From NCBI RefSeq assembly GCF_933775445.1, contig NC_065876.1:5704001-5768000 (forward strand): 64,000 nt of DNA. The letters are read 5' to 3'. The first letter of the stretch is position 1, and every line of letters starts with the position of its first letter. The notes beneath the pieces are model-generated. The model saw only the letters and a program-made list of their open reading frames with translations. It had not been told where the DNA came from and did no database searches. Shown here piece after piece: positions 33,078 through 50,971 of this stretch. Source of the DNA: Argentina anserina (taxonomy: Eukaryota; Streptophyta; Magnoliopsida; Rosales; Rosaceae). Both the position numbers and the translations under genes were made by a program.

Positions 33078-35820
33078 CTAGAGTGCGAAATTGAGAGAGT
33101 GGAATCTGAAATTGGCTTTCTGATTGTTTTTAGCACCCACTTTTAAACCTCCAGACTTGTGCTGGCATATTGATGCCACTGAATCTTTCATAGATTGAGG
33201 TCCACAGACCAGGACTCCAACATCAGATCCACCAATCTCATTCGGAAACTTTGCAAAGATCTCTGCTCAAATTGACCACATATTAGATATGTCCTAGACA
33301 ACATATTTGAGTTTAATTGGAAGAAAAATAATATAACAAGTACCTTCAAAATTAGGCCTTCCTCCAAAATGGATTTCATGTTCCTCAAGTGCATCCCTTG
33401 CTTCTGTTGGGCTTATTTCCAATGCTTTGCCTTGTTTTTGGAATACTGGACGGTTCTGTTTCTTTAGTCTTCTCCATCTTACAATAAGTGGTACAAGGCT
33501 GATGCACATCAGCATAGCGATGAAAGAACATATGATGAGCAGATCTACACCCAGAGATGGAGTCTTTCCTTTGGTAGTCTTGTTCTGGGAGGGAATGAAA
33601 ATGTGATTGAATATGATGAGAAGAATGAGAAACAGGATATATGAGATTCCAGCAATGGCAGCCACACAGAGTGGACTTTCGAGTCCAGTTATTGCATAAT
33701 TTGAAGATTTGATGTCAAAGTTGACTGTTTGCACTCGAGAAGACTCATCTAGTATTGCTTCTCTAACTGTAACACCAGACTGCTCTTCTTGAGTCACATA
33801 AACCTTCACTTTCAGATGACACTTTTCAGCTGGTTGGTTAAAGATTAGAGGTGAAATTGAGTTCAATAAACATATATCTTGAGCCTTCTTGACAGCAAAT
33901 ACAAGTTGCATCCTAGGAAGGACTTTGTATCGGACACTGTTTAGCACTGCAACAAGTTCTTGTATGATGCTCAGAAATGGGGTTATTCCGATTCCTCCAG
34001 CAACTAGAAGCAGACTGTCATACCTGCAGAAGATTTCAAGTGTATAACTGTGAACTATAGCGTGTGTATATATTATGCATTCAATACTGTCATGGAAAGA
34101 GGGAAGTATAATGGTGCACCTTAGGAATTCCATTGAGGCAGGTCCATAAGGACCTTCTACTGCAACAGGCACACATTTCATATAATCAGCATCTGACTTC
34201 TGCTGGGTTTGTATCAAATTTGAAAGAGCACTTGTCCAGGATCCTTCGGATTTAATCAGGACAGACATTGAGTTGGCATCAACACTAGAGCTGGAAATAA
34301 TGCTGAATGAGTGCCACTGATATTTAGATATACTTGGTACCTTCAGAAATAGGACACTTGTGGGGGTATACTTGAGTCCTGGAAAATCAGAGCCAATTTG
34401 TTTTAGATGAAATCTAGAGGCACCTGTGCTTTTTCTCCAAGATGACTATGGATAGTTACCTGGATCTTTTGGTAGTACAAGCTCTATAGCTTTAGAGGGG
34501 AAGACTATTGCTGATAGAATGCAAGTTTCTGGTCTAGACTGTATGATCCTAAGTAGCTTGTCTAGTCCAAACAGAAATATTCCAGGGAAGATCGCATAGA
34601 AGTGTCGGTCTCCGGCATGAAACAAGAAGAACAATAGGAAAACCATGTATAGATGGTGTGTGTAGTAAAATATTTCAAATTTTTTTCTCCTAATTTGAGG
34701 CAGTGCTGTGATCCAAATCACTAGCCCCGTGACTAGACAGATTTCCCCCGCAAGGTATATGCGCCCAGTATTCTGCCATTTCCAAACCTGTTATTGAATG
34801 AATTGCATCAAAGGTCAGATATGTGCATCAAGTTTTTAGATTTACTAAAACCAAAAGATCAGTCTTTTACCTCATCTTGAATATGGTGGCTGACCCCCCA
34901 AATGAACAAGGTGCTTACACCGTGGAAAGTAGCACAAAATAGCATTGTAGTCCCAAGCCAGATATGATATCTTATAGAAGCTTCAAACTGAATGCCAAGT
35001 ATCCGAAATACGGCTAACCCTCTTAGTACAGGGAGAAGAAGAAATGCCAGGCAGGCTTCTGCTAACAAACCGAACCGAGTTGCCACCCTTAGGTACTGCA
35101 GTTGCCATCTGAGATACACAATTGAGCATATAGCATTAACACTTGAACTAGAAAATTGTTTTTAAGCACTACACACTAAACAATGAGGGATTCACTAACA
35201 GATTCAAGTTTAGTGCTTTGTCAGGCTTTAATTTCTTGAAATCACTTGAAATTCGGACATAGAAAGTCCAAGCCAAGAGGAGCATGAAGAGGAAGACAGC
35301 AACAATTTCCATACTTGATAAAACTCCCAGAAGATTGTTCACCACCAATGGATTTGAGAAACCTGCAAGAACTCTCCTCCCTTTTCTGTCATATCCAAAT
35401 GAAGCACACTGGTAAAAATTTAAATTGGCATATCTTAAGTGATCAAAATCTAATCCCATGAACATAAAATGATTTACTACCTCTTGATTGGTTCTCTGGG
35501 CTTCAAGTTCAAGTAGACAGACCCAACAATAGCCAGAGCGAAAAGAGGGAATGTATACACAGCATAATTAAGACCTGCAGAACAAGTAACACAGTAACAT
35601 TATAACATTTCTAAGTGCTTCCCTCTCCCAAAAATAAACTCAAATGAAGTATCAATTGTGTACCATAATATCCAAACAAAGTAGGCCTTGCTAAATCTTC
35701 AGCTGCTTTCCATTTTCTTGTCCAAAACTGAGTTGGCTTGAGAAGCCAAAGAGATACCCAAGCAGCAAATATCAAAGCCATGAGGAATTTGAGAACAGCC
35801 AGAAGAGTTGTTCTTGCCAT
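33078..35820 (-). CDS. FRO: Ferric reduction oxidase (FRO family)
   Basis: Eight exons on the minus strand: 35820-35664, 35574-35481, 35385-35200, 35108-34871, 34787-34460, 34378-34120, 34023-33344, 33262-33078. Total coding length is 2,127 nt (708 aa) and phases agree throughout; the exon 3 acceptor has in-frame alternatives. It is a multi-pass membrane protein that moves electrons from NADPH through FAD and two hemes to reduce Fe(III) or Cu(II). Heme histidines are in exon 4 (RYHIWLG, ATFHG) and exon 5 (YTHHLY, LFHAGD). The FAD site is HSFSII in exon 6. NADPH contacts are GGIGITPF in exon 7 and VLVCGPQSM in exon 8. All are intact. The sequence resembles the FRO2/4/5 branch, implying plasma-membrane metal uptake. 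Confidence 0.92.
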
Positions 35821-38800
35821 GTCAATCTCAAGCTTGAGTTTCAGCCAGGCAGTACTAAAGAGATATCAATATAAAGAGCTAGAGATTCTGAAAAAGCTTG
35901 AATCCACTAAGGATCAATTGCTAGCCCACCACTACCTTCTGGGAAGTGCTTGTCAATTATATAGCACATCTCCAAGTACTTATAGCCTGCAATTTCAGTT
36001 GCAACTGATGAATGAGACATGCACATATTGGTTGATATTGCTCATAATCTGCTATTATATTTTCTCAAATCTCAACCCAGTAATAAGCTGACAAATTTGC
36101 TTGTTGAGGATGGGACACATATACGTCATGCATATGCCATTGAATACTCAATTAGGCAGCTTTTGGGATTTCTGTTGCAAATCATCTTTGAATTTGCATG
36201 AAGAAAGTCGTTGTAGTTCTGCTTAGAAAATTTTCCTTTATTTTATAGTGGTAACTTTGGTCCATCCTGGTGTAACCTTCTTATATTCTGTTTGTCCTAC
36301 TTTTGGAAAATGAGATTTTGCACATTATTGTGAGACCATAGTTTATCTAATGGATAGAATGCAAGACATGAAAAGCTAACAAGTAATGTGAAGATTCGAA
36401 GAATTGGTTAATGCTGTCAGCTGATGGAAACTTTGTTGCAGATTGGTTGTGATGTTTTGGTCATCACTTGGTGGAATTCTGTTGTAGCATCTTGAGGTAA
36501 ATGATATCTAGTCGATCGTGGAATAGGGGTTTCAACTTCATGACCTTATAGTCTCATACTATCCGAATACTGAAACAGAGTTAGATAATCATTGAATCTA
36601 GAGAAATTAGAAATGTCACGATGAATTCACGGTAAATATTAAGCCACCGCAACTCATTCTATTCGATCAGAATGCATTGACTCTCAACATCAATTACAAA
36701 TCCACTCATCTGTGTAAATCAGACACTTGAATATTGTTATATTTCCGTCTCCTTTGAAGTGGGCAGTGCATTACTGCATTATAGGAGTTTATCAAATTAT
36801 GTGACATGCACTTTAATAATTCAGTGCCTATACATCATTACATGCTTAGATGGGAATGGATTTATTTGTGGTTATCATATAGTCCACTACATGGTACATA
36901 CTTGCATGTTGCATGTATTTTATAATCACAATGAACACAAAAGGCTCTGGAAATAAACTGAAACTTACAGTACCAACCTTGATTGCTCATCTGGGATCAG
37001 AGAAATGAGGAAAGGTGATCTTCTACACAGCACTTGCAAGGTTAACAATACCACTGGTTTCTGGGAAAACGTTGTAGTGATGAGTCTGTTTAGGGACCAA
37101 CCTTTGGTAGCCCATAGGCCCCATACCACTGATACCAGGACTACACTAATCTGAATACCAAAACGTTTATAAACTATTGAAGTTTTTTTTCATAATGAAG
37201 TTCTTGATTCTTGGTAATCAATATTCATGAATTCTCTAATATTAAGTTTATTTCTAATTTTCTCTATTATTCATTATCTATCCCCATCCCACTACTATAA
37301 CTAGAATCTTTTTTTTTGTCAACAGCTTCACCAAAAAATAGATCTGCCAAAAATGCTCATGTTAGAGAAAATGATAAGTTAAAATGATGATATACATAAG
37401 CATTAAAAACGTAAATAATAAAGAAAAACAAAAAAACAAAAACAAAAATTACAAGAGAAAAAAAGAAAGAAAAGTGTAGTGGTTAACACTATTTTAATGG
37501 GTAGTAGGAAGTTGAATCCGTACATTTGCACCGGTATAAAACTAGTACTCTAATAATCAGAACTCACTTTGTCAACCAAAAATAGGTGTGAAATCACATA
37601 AATAACCTTAGATCATGTGGTAGTTTGAAATAACTCTTCATATATGATAGATAATATAGTAAATAGCAAAATAATAAAATGAAATGAACATCTCAAAAAG
37701 AAAACTATATATAACTTACATCCCAATAACTTCCCACTACCCATTTTAGGCAAAAAAAAAGTATTTAAAAGAAAAAAATAAAATAAATGTCTCACACATG
37801 ATACATGAATAGCATGTGTATTTATACTAGTGTTAATAAATGAGAGTTGCTATCATATATTCATATGGAAGAGTTACTATTCCATTTCCAAAGATTAGGT
37901 CGTCCTGCTTGTTGGCTATGATTAGTACAAGGCTTCATCAAAGAGCGCAAAATGATTTAAAAAAAAAGAGTGCACAAAATGATATCACGGTGTTTGTCTA
38001 AAACTCTAAAGGAAAATGATGACACATCAAAGCATGTCTTATGCAAGGCTAGGAGTAAATGAGTATTGTCTCCAGTGGAGGTACTCAATCAAGCTTGTTA
38101 AATATAATTCGAGCCCAGTGCAAAAATGTTAATGAATTATTCTCAAGTCAAGTCTGTGTGTCTTGATTCTTGGCTCCCCTTACCGGAGGATCGGATCTGG
38201 GATTTATCTGGGCTAAGAACAGTGTAGACCGGCCGGATATGACAACTTTGACAAGTATGAATTTCTTGAAAGGAAACCCCATATACTTTTAGGGCTTTCA
38301 AGTCTGAAAAAGAAATATACCCAACTTCCTCTTTTCTGGTCAGAAAAAGATCCCTAATCAGTCTATGAATCTAATTTATTAGACATTGTACATCAATGGC
38401 TACCATCCAATCTAAGGGTTTTCCTATGTAAACTTACTGGTATTAAGCCAAGTCCATTTGTAGGTTTCCACCTTCTGATTGATCAAGGACTAAATATAGC
38501 TAAACTAATATGCACTCATTGTTGCTATCTCTCTGATCATGAGATGTGTAAAACATTTCATTTATTTAATCTAAATCGACAGTAGCTATGTTAAACTTTA
38601 GCTGTTCTTAGCATACATTTTTACTTGTGTTTTTGTTTCTTGTACACATATAAGTTGAAGACTTGAAGCTGTTGATCATATTATGTCTGTTTGAATGAAA
38701 ATCTGAAAAGCATTCTCACCAAATCTGTTTTTTATGCAGATTACATGCATGTTAAAAGTCCTGTGTGGCGACAAATCTTCGGGAAAACATAGGCATTGAA

Positions 38801-39315
38801 TTATATGCAGCAACTTTCAACCACTTTGGCACTTTGAGTGGAATGGAATATAAGGCCGGCCTGCTGTTTTTGCTTTCCTTCTCTACTTTGTTTTAGTAAA
38901 CTTCACATTTTACATGTCCACATGCCTCACTCTACAGAAGGTCATCGTTCCTCGACTGCACTTTTTGTGCTACTTGATCCTCATTCATGTATGTATGCAC
39001 CTTTTTTTGAAAATATGAGGTAATTCACGAACAACTGAGAATCTAAAATCTATGATAAACACAAACGAGATAGTATCATGTGGTAAGGCACCTATGGTAG
39101 GAGAAAATGGAGAGCTACATTGCATATCCAAACAGCCTGTTAGGCTTGACAAAAGAGAATCTTACCTTTTCTTAGTGGCTTTGAAGGCAACGCCTCTTTC
39201 ACAATAAGACAGCCAAGTGCTAAAATTCAGTCCCCTGTTGTTTTCAGTCCCAAACACTATCAACTCTCTTTCTTCTTCTTCTCATTGTGTGCTAATTCTG
39301 ATTCTCCACGCCTCT
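35821..39315. other. Intergenic, 3.5 kb
   Basis: Divergent promoters of the FRO and universal stress protein genes. The centre (37180-37860) is strongly AT-rich with A runs. No coding frame, transposon end or RNA gene was supported. Confidence 0.5.
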
Positions 39316-40744
39316 ATGGAAGATGAGGATAGTTATGTTCCAGTGGAAGATCAGAACTTTTATAAGGACTATAGTCCCCGAAGGACCTTCTCGCCGGAGA
39401 TTGTGGAGCTAGGAGGGGATATCACAAGTACTAGGGGTGCCACTGCAGGAAGCACTAGCAGAGACATTGTCGGTGTCAATGATGTTTATGCGGCTGTTGG
39501 TAAAGATGATACTGATGTTCTGAAATGGGTGCTCGGTAATGCTGTTTTGCCTGGTTCTCGCGTTTTTCTTGTCCATGTCTTCCCTCCAATCACCCACATC
39601 CCTACACCAGGTAATGCCAGTGTCAGTCTCTTTTAGTTTCTAGCTAGTATGCTTTGTCTGTATAATTATTGGATTCGAATCAAACAGCAAGAGTCATGCC
39701 AACATCAATTTATAAGTCTTTTTATGGTACCAAGTCATGTCACATGCGTGAAGCTTGTGAACTCTTCGTTAGCAAGCTTAAAATTCAAGATTGACTGGGC
39801 CGGGATACCAGAAAGATATGCATGGAGGGGCATTATCTTACAAGTTTGCTGTTCTAGTGTTCGTTCTAGCTAGATATACGATTCAGTTCAGCAATGAATC
39901 CTAAGAAGTACTGTTTGTTTTTACGTCTGTAAAATGTTGATAGTTGGAAGATTATCAACGAGCCATTTAAGTGAAGATCAAGTGAGATTTTACTTCAATG
40001 AAGAGAATAATAAGAGGAGAAATTTCTTGCAGAAATACGTCTGTTTATGCAACGATGCTAAGGTACTTGTAGTTTTTATTCCTCTCCCTAGCTGTGTATT
40101 ATATCTAAACCACAAAATCATAGATGAAGAAAACATCTTCTTTTCCATATCTGACTGCAGGTAATGGTGGACACAATGCTACTGGAGAGCAGCGACAGAG
40201 CAAAAGCAATCACCGAGCTCATTCCTGTTCTTCGGATTACTCACCTAGTCATAGGAACAAAAAGACCAACTTGGTAATGCTGCCTGCTTTTAATTTCCAT
40301 CTTCATAACTTGAACTTTGAAAGTGAATTTGTATCACACTACTGACTACATAGCCGATAGCTTGATTCGCTTCTCCAGTAGAGGTCAGCTCATGTTTGGT
40401 GAATGTGTTACATCAAAAGAGTCAAGTTGACATTTAATTAACAGGTTCAATTATGTTGTTTCACTTTATACTTTCACGTTATCAGGAAGAAGAAAAAATC
40501 GTCACTAGGAGAATTTGTTAGGAAAAATGCACCCGAGTATTGTGATGTTAGCATCGTTCATGAAGGCAATAAGGTCATAGTTGATGAACAAATAAATACT
40601 TCGCAGAGGCGTCCCCAATGCGAAAGAAGCATCTACGAGTGGGCATGCTTTCCAGGCAAGTTCATTTTGCAGACCAACACATCTACTTTCATAAGTACTT
40701 TCTGCAAGGAATCTATTATATGCAGGTTGCATAAATTGCTGTAA
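39316..40744 (+). CDS. Universal stress protein (USP) domain protein
   Basis: Four exons: 39316-39610, 39944-40062, 40161-40273, 40486-40744; 786 nt, 261 aa, phases 1, 0, 2. An in-frame ATG exists upstream at 39217, but MEDEDSYVPVED fits the acidic start better. The USP fold begins near residue 52 (NDVYAAVGKDDTDVLKWVL) with ITHIPTP, LSEDQVRFYFNEENNKRRNFL, VDTMLLES, AITELIPVLRITHLVIGTKRP, then GEFVRKNAPEYCDVSIVHEG. This variant is the plant USP also found ahead of U-box kinases, here with no kinase. Such proteins bind nucleotides or act as stress-linked adaptors; a role here is inferred. The last ~25 residues after CFPGKF have no counterpart I recall. Confidence 0.8.
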
Positions 40745-42561
40745 CACATAGTAGAACAGGTTCCAGATTAGTCTCTTTTTCACAGTACTCTATTTTCCTG
40801 ATCAACAGTGCGTGGAAAACATCCCTGGATGTCTTAAGCAGCAGCAGCAATGGCGGCCACATTGCCACGGTTACTTGAAACAAACGCTTTGATGGATTAT
40901 GGACAAGGAAAGCCAGAAAGGGATCAAATTTATGAGAGATTATCAATATATCAGCTAGAGGATGCAGTTTGTAGTACTCATGTAGTCATGTTAAATTAAT
41001 AATCTCTCTCTTTGGTTATTGTACCAACAATTAGAGTTGAGGAACAAGAAGACTGACTATGGAAGAATTCAGAGCACAATGTCAAGTTTAGAAGCAATCT
41101 CACATGCCAAGCATCGAATGGACGTCGACCATTGCATAATGTATTATTGATGTATTGGTTGATGAAGTTAAAATGGTGCAAAAATTACAAGTTATCAATT
41201 CCTAAGCGATTTCATTAGCTCAATGGAACTACGTACTGCTTCTCCCTCATTGAAGAGTTTGAATAATTGAGCAAGAAAAGTGGCGACTTTGGGTTTGACA
41301 ATCAAATTTGGTTTTGAGGATTGCTATGAAGTCCTTAATTTATCTGTTTAAGATTTGAGAATTTAGTTGGAATGAGGAGTTGAAATCTAGTCGTGTTGAC
41401 GCATTATGATTTTGGTAATATACTATTGACACAATAACACATTTGTATAACGAGAGAATCTACGGAAACTTTGGCTCTCAGCTATTCGTAAAAAACAACC
41501 GGGTTTCTCGGAGCCAAAGCCTAGGGTTTCAAAACTTGGTTTTCATATTCCGTCCGACGACGCGTGGTTCCTCTGATGAGCTGTGTCTTGGGTGGCTTGC
41601 AATTCGTGGTCATTAGGTAGGTTGAGCTTGGGCTTAGTCATATGCTTTTATTTCTTTTAGTTTTTATTTCTTCAATAATACTCCATTTTGAATGAATTGT
41701 AGTGTAACAGTCTCGGCCATGTTCATTTTCTCTTAATTAGTGCATGAATTAACCCATTTCTAGTATTGATGTACACCAATTGAGGTCTTAGGTAAATATA
41801 CTACCAGATTAATTTACGTTTGCTTGTTATTGAGCAAAGTTAGTAGTCTAGTGTAGACTAGAATATGAGTTTATCTCCCACTTAACTAGGCGCATGGTTT
41901 GTATTTGAGTTTGTTCTCCTGTATGACTACCGGTTGCGACTTGCTCACTGGAGTAAATCAATTTTCCTAAAAAATAACACATTTGTATAACAACAAATCG
42001 ATGACTTAGGTAAGAACTATGTAGGACTGAAATCTTTAAATTCTATTTCAATTCTATTCCATCTTGAAACAGTATCTCAATTCTAACCTCGTTCCCTCTG
42101 CTCGGGTTGGAGTTTCATTGTGATTTTTCTATTTAGTAATATTTTAGGTTTTCTCCAAAACCTCATAATGTTTGTATAAAGATATATATATATATATATA
42201 TATATATTCCAAGCTAAATCATCCCTCATGAAACTATCAAATATGGCACATTCTTGTTCACTCATTTCAAATATTCACAATGGAATCAAACACTAAAACA
42301 AACACTTACATCATATATTATTGTAAAATTAAATTACATAAATCAGTGACGAAAAGGTAAAACAAAAAACAAAAATAAGAATATAAAAAAAAAGATTATT
42401 TCATATAACTCTCTATACATAACTTCCCAAATCATAGATTAGCTAGGTAGTTATCCTACAAATCCATCTAGCTTCTCTATGTAGTTAAATTAAAAAATAA
42501 AATAAAAAGTATTCTACACACAATGTGTGTGGACTGATGCTAGCATATATAATATAGCTAA
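40745..42561. other. Intergenic
   Basis: An open frame from 40850 to about 41000 is short and unrecognised. A GC-richer patch at 41480-41640 has no identifiable product. An (AT)n run lies at 42182-42207. No gene is supported. Confidence 0.5.
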
Positions 42562-43297
42562 AATTACTAAAATACACCCCAAATTTGACTAAAATTGTCA
42601 AATTGCACCCCGAACTTGCATTTTAGTCAAATTACCTCCTAAACTTAGTAAAAATTACCAATTTGCACTATATCTGTTAAATTTAATTGTTTATATCTAA
42701 TTTTGCATCACATATCATGCACATAATGAGTAATGTTGTCATTTTCTATTTATATTTTTCGTAAAAACAAATAAAAAAATTCTTTAAAATGAGGATTATT
42801 TTTTTAGTCAAATAATTTTATTTACATATTTTTTCTACATACTTAACCGTACTTCAAATTATATATTCAATATATCCACTCATTCAAATAGTGTGTTGTG
42901 TATATATATATATATATATTTATATACACAATTCTTTTTAATTTTCTATCTATTTATTTATATATTTTTAATATATTTTAACATACCATATGACGTAAAA
43001 TAATACATATATAAATTAATAAAATGTTTTGAAAAAAAATAAAAAACCATAGTAGCAAGTATGTTCTCGTAAGTAATTTATTAATTTATTTCATTATTAA
43101 ATATGAATAAATATATAATGACAATACTACCCCTCAAATGCATGACATGTAACTTAAAATTGGATGTAAAACATTAAATTTAACAGATGGAGTGCAAATC
43201 GACAATTTTTACCAAGTTTAAGAGGTAAATTGACTTAAATGCAAGTTTAATGTGCAAACTGACAATTATGGCCAAATTTAGAATGCAAATTGACATT
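42562..43297. mobile_element. Foldback element with ~150-bp inverted arms
   Basis: The left arm (42562-42722) and the reversed right arm (43140-43297) align over their full length. Shared landmarks in order are AAATTTG, ATTGTCA, AACTTGCATTT, AGTCAA, ACCTC, TAAACTT, GTAAAAATT, TTTGCACT, TCTGTTAAATTTAA and ATCATGCA/GTCATGCA. The ~400-bp interior is extremely AT-rich with no frame. It resembles a Mutator-like or foldback MITE. The target duplication is unclear because flanks are TATA-rich. Confidence 0.82.
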
Positions 43298-43830
43298 ATA
43301 TAATGAAAATTATACAAAACACACATATTCTGAAAATTTTTGAGTCATGTATAATCTTGGACTGCAAAATTAACAAGTTGTATCTTCTTTAATTCTGAAT
43401 CCAAACCTAAATCTAAATCTAAATAATTTAGCTAAAGGACGCCTTACATTTGAGAAGATGAAAGAGAGCAAGGGCAAGCGTGCAACTATTCAAAGCTGTG
43501 GAACTTGGAAGCGTAAGTTAAAAAAAGTTACCGTGTAACTCCATTAGACCACGTGTCCCCTTAGCACACCGACAATACAGTTAATTTTCCCTCCCACAAT
43601 ATAACCATACATATACACGATACGTAGCCGCCCAATCTTCTTCTTCTTCTTCGTCTTGGCTTTCTTCCCCTCAGATCGGTGATTTCAATTCTCCGGCAAT
43701 TCAAACCCCTAGATCAACCGGAAGTCACAACTATTACACGCGTCCTCCTTTTTCGTCTTCCGATATACTTCAGGTTTCCTCTAAACCTAACCGATCAGAA
43801 AGCCCTAGAAATCTTTCAATCCGGTCATTC
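43298..43830. promoter_or_regulatory. Upstream region and leader of the RH30-type helicase gene
   Basis: Promoter and 5' leader by position. A pyrimidine-rich CTTCTTCTTCTTCTTCG stretch (43638-43655) is typical of plant leaders. No start site can be fixed. Confidence 0.4.
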
Positions 43831-47349
<3,519 letters not shown>

Positions 47350-50300
47350 TCGCAGCTGTCAAGAAGGCTAGTGATTCAGAAGATCTAAACAAAGCAGAAG
47401 ACCAAAAATAGTATAATGGACGTGTATTGTTTATGATCATCTTTTTTATTTCATTTGTGTTCGTGTTTGGCTAGTGATGAGATATTGAATACTACTGTTC
47501 TACATGTATGGCTAGAGCCTAGAGATGCTAATCATTGTTATAAACTTATTGCAATACCATGCATATGTTCCTTCGACATATGTCAATAATCAACACCATC
47601 TATGATGTAGACTTTGGATCTCAAGCAAGCAATAAAGAGAAGAATTAGTGCTATGGTGTGCTGAGGCCTGAGTGATCAATATCTTGGGGAAATTAAATTG
47701 GGGAACTAGCCAAAGGCCAAAGCTTTTCATGGGCAGCGCTATGTCTGTCACAAAATCTCATGTACTAAACCTGTCGAGTTTGGAACCCTTGTGATGTTTA
47801 GTTGTTTACCGCACGAGGAGACGTTCAAATCCTTGGTTCAGTTTTTGGAGCCGTGAGGGCAAAGATTGGTCACATTTAGAGTTTTAGACCATGTTTTAGA
47901 CCAGGAAGGGTACGTTGTTAGGCAAATCACAAGATTCTTACTAGCAATTTGGCGTTAATTGCATGGTGGGTTCCAACTTCAACTCCAACAGCATAAAGGC
48001 CTTTCTGCAGTCAGATCAAACTACCCCTTTCTGCAGTTTTTTCAGGTCGCAGATGGGGTCGTCTCTGTTCATTTTCAACTTGAAATTTAAAGCCACGATA
48101 GCGACGAGTGCGTCATAGGCTTCAACCACAACAATGGGATTTCGAGGAAAATAAGTAACTAGGAAACAACAAGTCTCGATCCAAGCATGGTCATGGTGGC
48201 CACCTCAGCCGGAGATGGAGACCCTTGGCTACGTTCAATCAGGATTCGTCGGCATCTTTCTATTTAACTGTAGCAGTTGATTCTGAGCAGCTAGCATGGT
48301 ATTTTCTTCAGCATTACGTCGACTTTGTCTTCAATTGAATTGCAATATGCTTTTGGAGTATACTGATATTGGTTCCTTATGCTGAGGACTGGCCGGTGTA
48401 TTCCTTAGTGCTTCCTTTTCTTTTACAAGTTGGTTTTAGTATTTATCTTACCCAATCTGATTCCGGGGAACAAACCCTAGTTAGCTAATACTCATCCAAA
48501 CAAGTTGGATTAGGCGTCATCAGTCATCATTAGTTATGATGCATAACGATATAGAAAACTACACCTCTTTTTATGAGCATGCATGGATAGACTAAGATTG
48601 AGAATAATGCGTTGTGGTTTATCACTAAACACTAATCTAATCAACTTAAATTCTGACCATAAAAAAATCTCTTTCTTGCATTTCAGTTAACTGATAAGAT
48701 ATTTCTCTTAGGTATTGATAGATTAAAAGTTCAACTCTCCTCTCATTTATAGGAATGTGAAAGGAATGGAATTGACACGCAATATCAGTACTGCTCAATT
48801 CTAATGGTAGGGTATATTATGAGCTGGAAAACTTTTCATATTTGGTTATCAATTATCGATGTGTGGTGGACAGCATATATATGCAGATTCAATTATAAAT
48901 GACAAGTTCATGAAAGTAGCTAGCTGCCCAGTTTAGGATCACTGAGTGATAATAAGCCAAATACTGCTCTGGAGTCTTTACTCTTTATATCCACATCAGA
49001 GCATGACCAGTCTTGATGAAACACCATTTAGGCAATATGGTGACTAGATGATCCAGCTCTTTCTGAACTGAGCTTTCCCTACATTGCTATAATTAACAAT
49101 AGCAAGAACAGTATACAACTCTACGTACATCTTGTTTAATGTGGAAAATTACGCACGGTTTCTTGAAGGGTTTTATATTGTTGGTTTGGATTAAATTATT
49201 CAAAAATTTTATTGGTTGTAATTGAAGGAAGAACAAATATTTAATATTTGGTTATGTAAATTTTGACAAATCCTGAAATATAAAGATTCACACTTTCATA
49301 TTTTTCTCTATTTTTGAGAATGAGATAAAAAAGTTGTTAGATTAAAGTAAAAATTGGGCAATTTTTTTAAATAAAAAATGTATAATATGTTGGAGATACT
49401 CTGAGTAGAAAAAGTAAATGAGTATGATATGAAACTTTCAGTGGTAAAATTTTCCCCCTTGACCAGGTTAGAACTTTAGAGATATATTAAGTTATAATGA
49501 ACCATAATTAGTGGTTGAATGAATTTCTTGTTACCAACTAATTAATCCATTGTCAATTTGGTGATAGGATATAGTTTTGTGGCTGTGGAGGTAGGTGGGA
49601 AAGCTGAGTCAGGCAAGCATGTTCCATGTAGTAATCAATTTGATGTGTATTAGGCATCACCACCAAACTCACCAAGAAATATAACCAAGTTGGATCCTTT
49701 GATTAAAATAAATAAAAGACATGGGAACAAGTGTCATTGGGGTCATTAAGATATATAATTTCATCTCATATTAGACAAACTATTATATACCATTGACATT
49801 AGTTTTGACATGCTTTATGCACTAAATATCACTCTAGTGCATATCTTTAGACAACAAGCACTCACTAATGAAGTCCCTTCAAATCTCATTCTCTTGAAAA
49901 AAAAAAACGATCTTTAACCACATAAGATGGAGATTTGACTGGTGAAGAAAAAAACTTTATATCTTTACTTAACTACTTAAAAGTATGTAGTTGTATACAT
50001 TTTATAGGATTGTACGATGCTTGTTAATCTCAAAAAAAAAACAATTATAGGATTGTACGATGCTTGTTGTTGAAGCTGTATACATTTGAGTTGAATTACA
50101 CAAAATATTCCGTAGTTTCAAATTTGTTATTTGAATTCAATAAGTTTGAACATCATGCATGACAATTTAACTATAAGTCTAAAGATTTCCATTATAATAA
50201 AAGACGTCTTTTTCACACGGAAACAAGAGTCAATTTTAGACAAGCATAATAATTCAATTTTATGAAGACCCTGGAATGTAGTCTACTTTTTCTCTCCTCC

Positions 50301-50900
50301 ACATTTCACACGAAGAAAAAAAAAACTAGAAAATGTTAAAAGTGAGATAACAACAAATCCGTGGAAAAGTGAAGTGTCATTTTAGATATACTCCTAAAGA
50401 AGAGGTCCTTATACTCAAATATACAACTCTCCTTGTGGCCTTATCACACTAAATATCAGAATCCTTGATTCCCCCTAATTGATCCCACTAATAGTAGAAC
50501 CCCCTATCACCACACCACTCTCTTGAGTCTCCCCCTAGGCCCTAGCCTCCACTATTTATATTATATAACCAAAATGGTTAAACCTAAATATCCAAATCTC
50601 TCACTTATCCGGAATTAAATGAAAAATAATAAAATAATAACAAAATTTTCAGAAAAAAAATGCAACGCACGTGAGAGCGTCACCATATGTATGTATAAAT
50701 ATAAACCACCCTTCTCTCTCGCTCTCCCACCTCCTCCATTAGCTGGCTCTGTTTCTCTCGCTGTATCTCTGATCACTCACTCTCAGGGTTTGAAATTTCT
50801 TCCATGATCAAATTCATTCTCACATTCTCTTCCTCTCTGCCCTAGCCGGCATTCTTTCAAGTTTTCCGGTAGCGATTCGCGAGCAAGTTTATATATATTA
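47350..50900. other. Intergenic, 3.5 kb
   Basis: Mostly AT-rich with no supported gene. A 24-bp sequence occurs twice at 50002-50025 and 50045-50068 (43-bp period). The end (50400-50900) becomes pyrimidine-rich and is the promoter and leader of the amine oxidase gene. Confidence 0.5.
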
Positions 50901-50971
50901 GTTCGGGCCGTTATTTAGTCTCCGGCGCGGCGGTGGCGGAGGGCGGTGAGACAGAGAGAGAGGTGCGCTGT

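Noticed and set aside
40850..41000. Short plus-strand frame starting MAATLPRLLETN
   Set aside because: No recognisable family and no splice support; could be 3' region of the stress-protein gene.
41480..41960. Possible LINE or gene fragment in a GC-richer patch
   Set aside because: No RT, endonuclease or other motif could be found in any frame.
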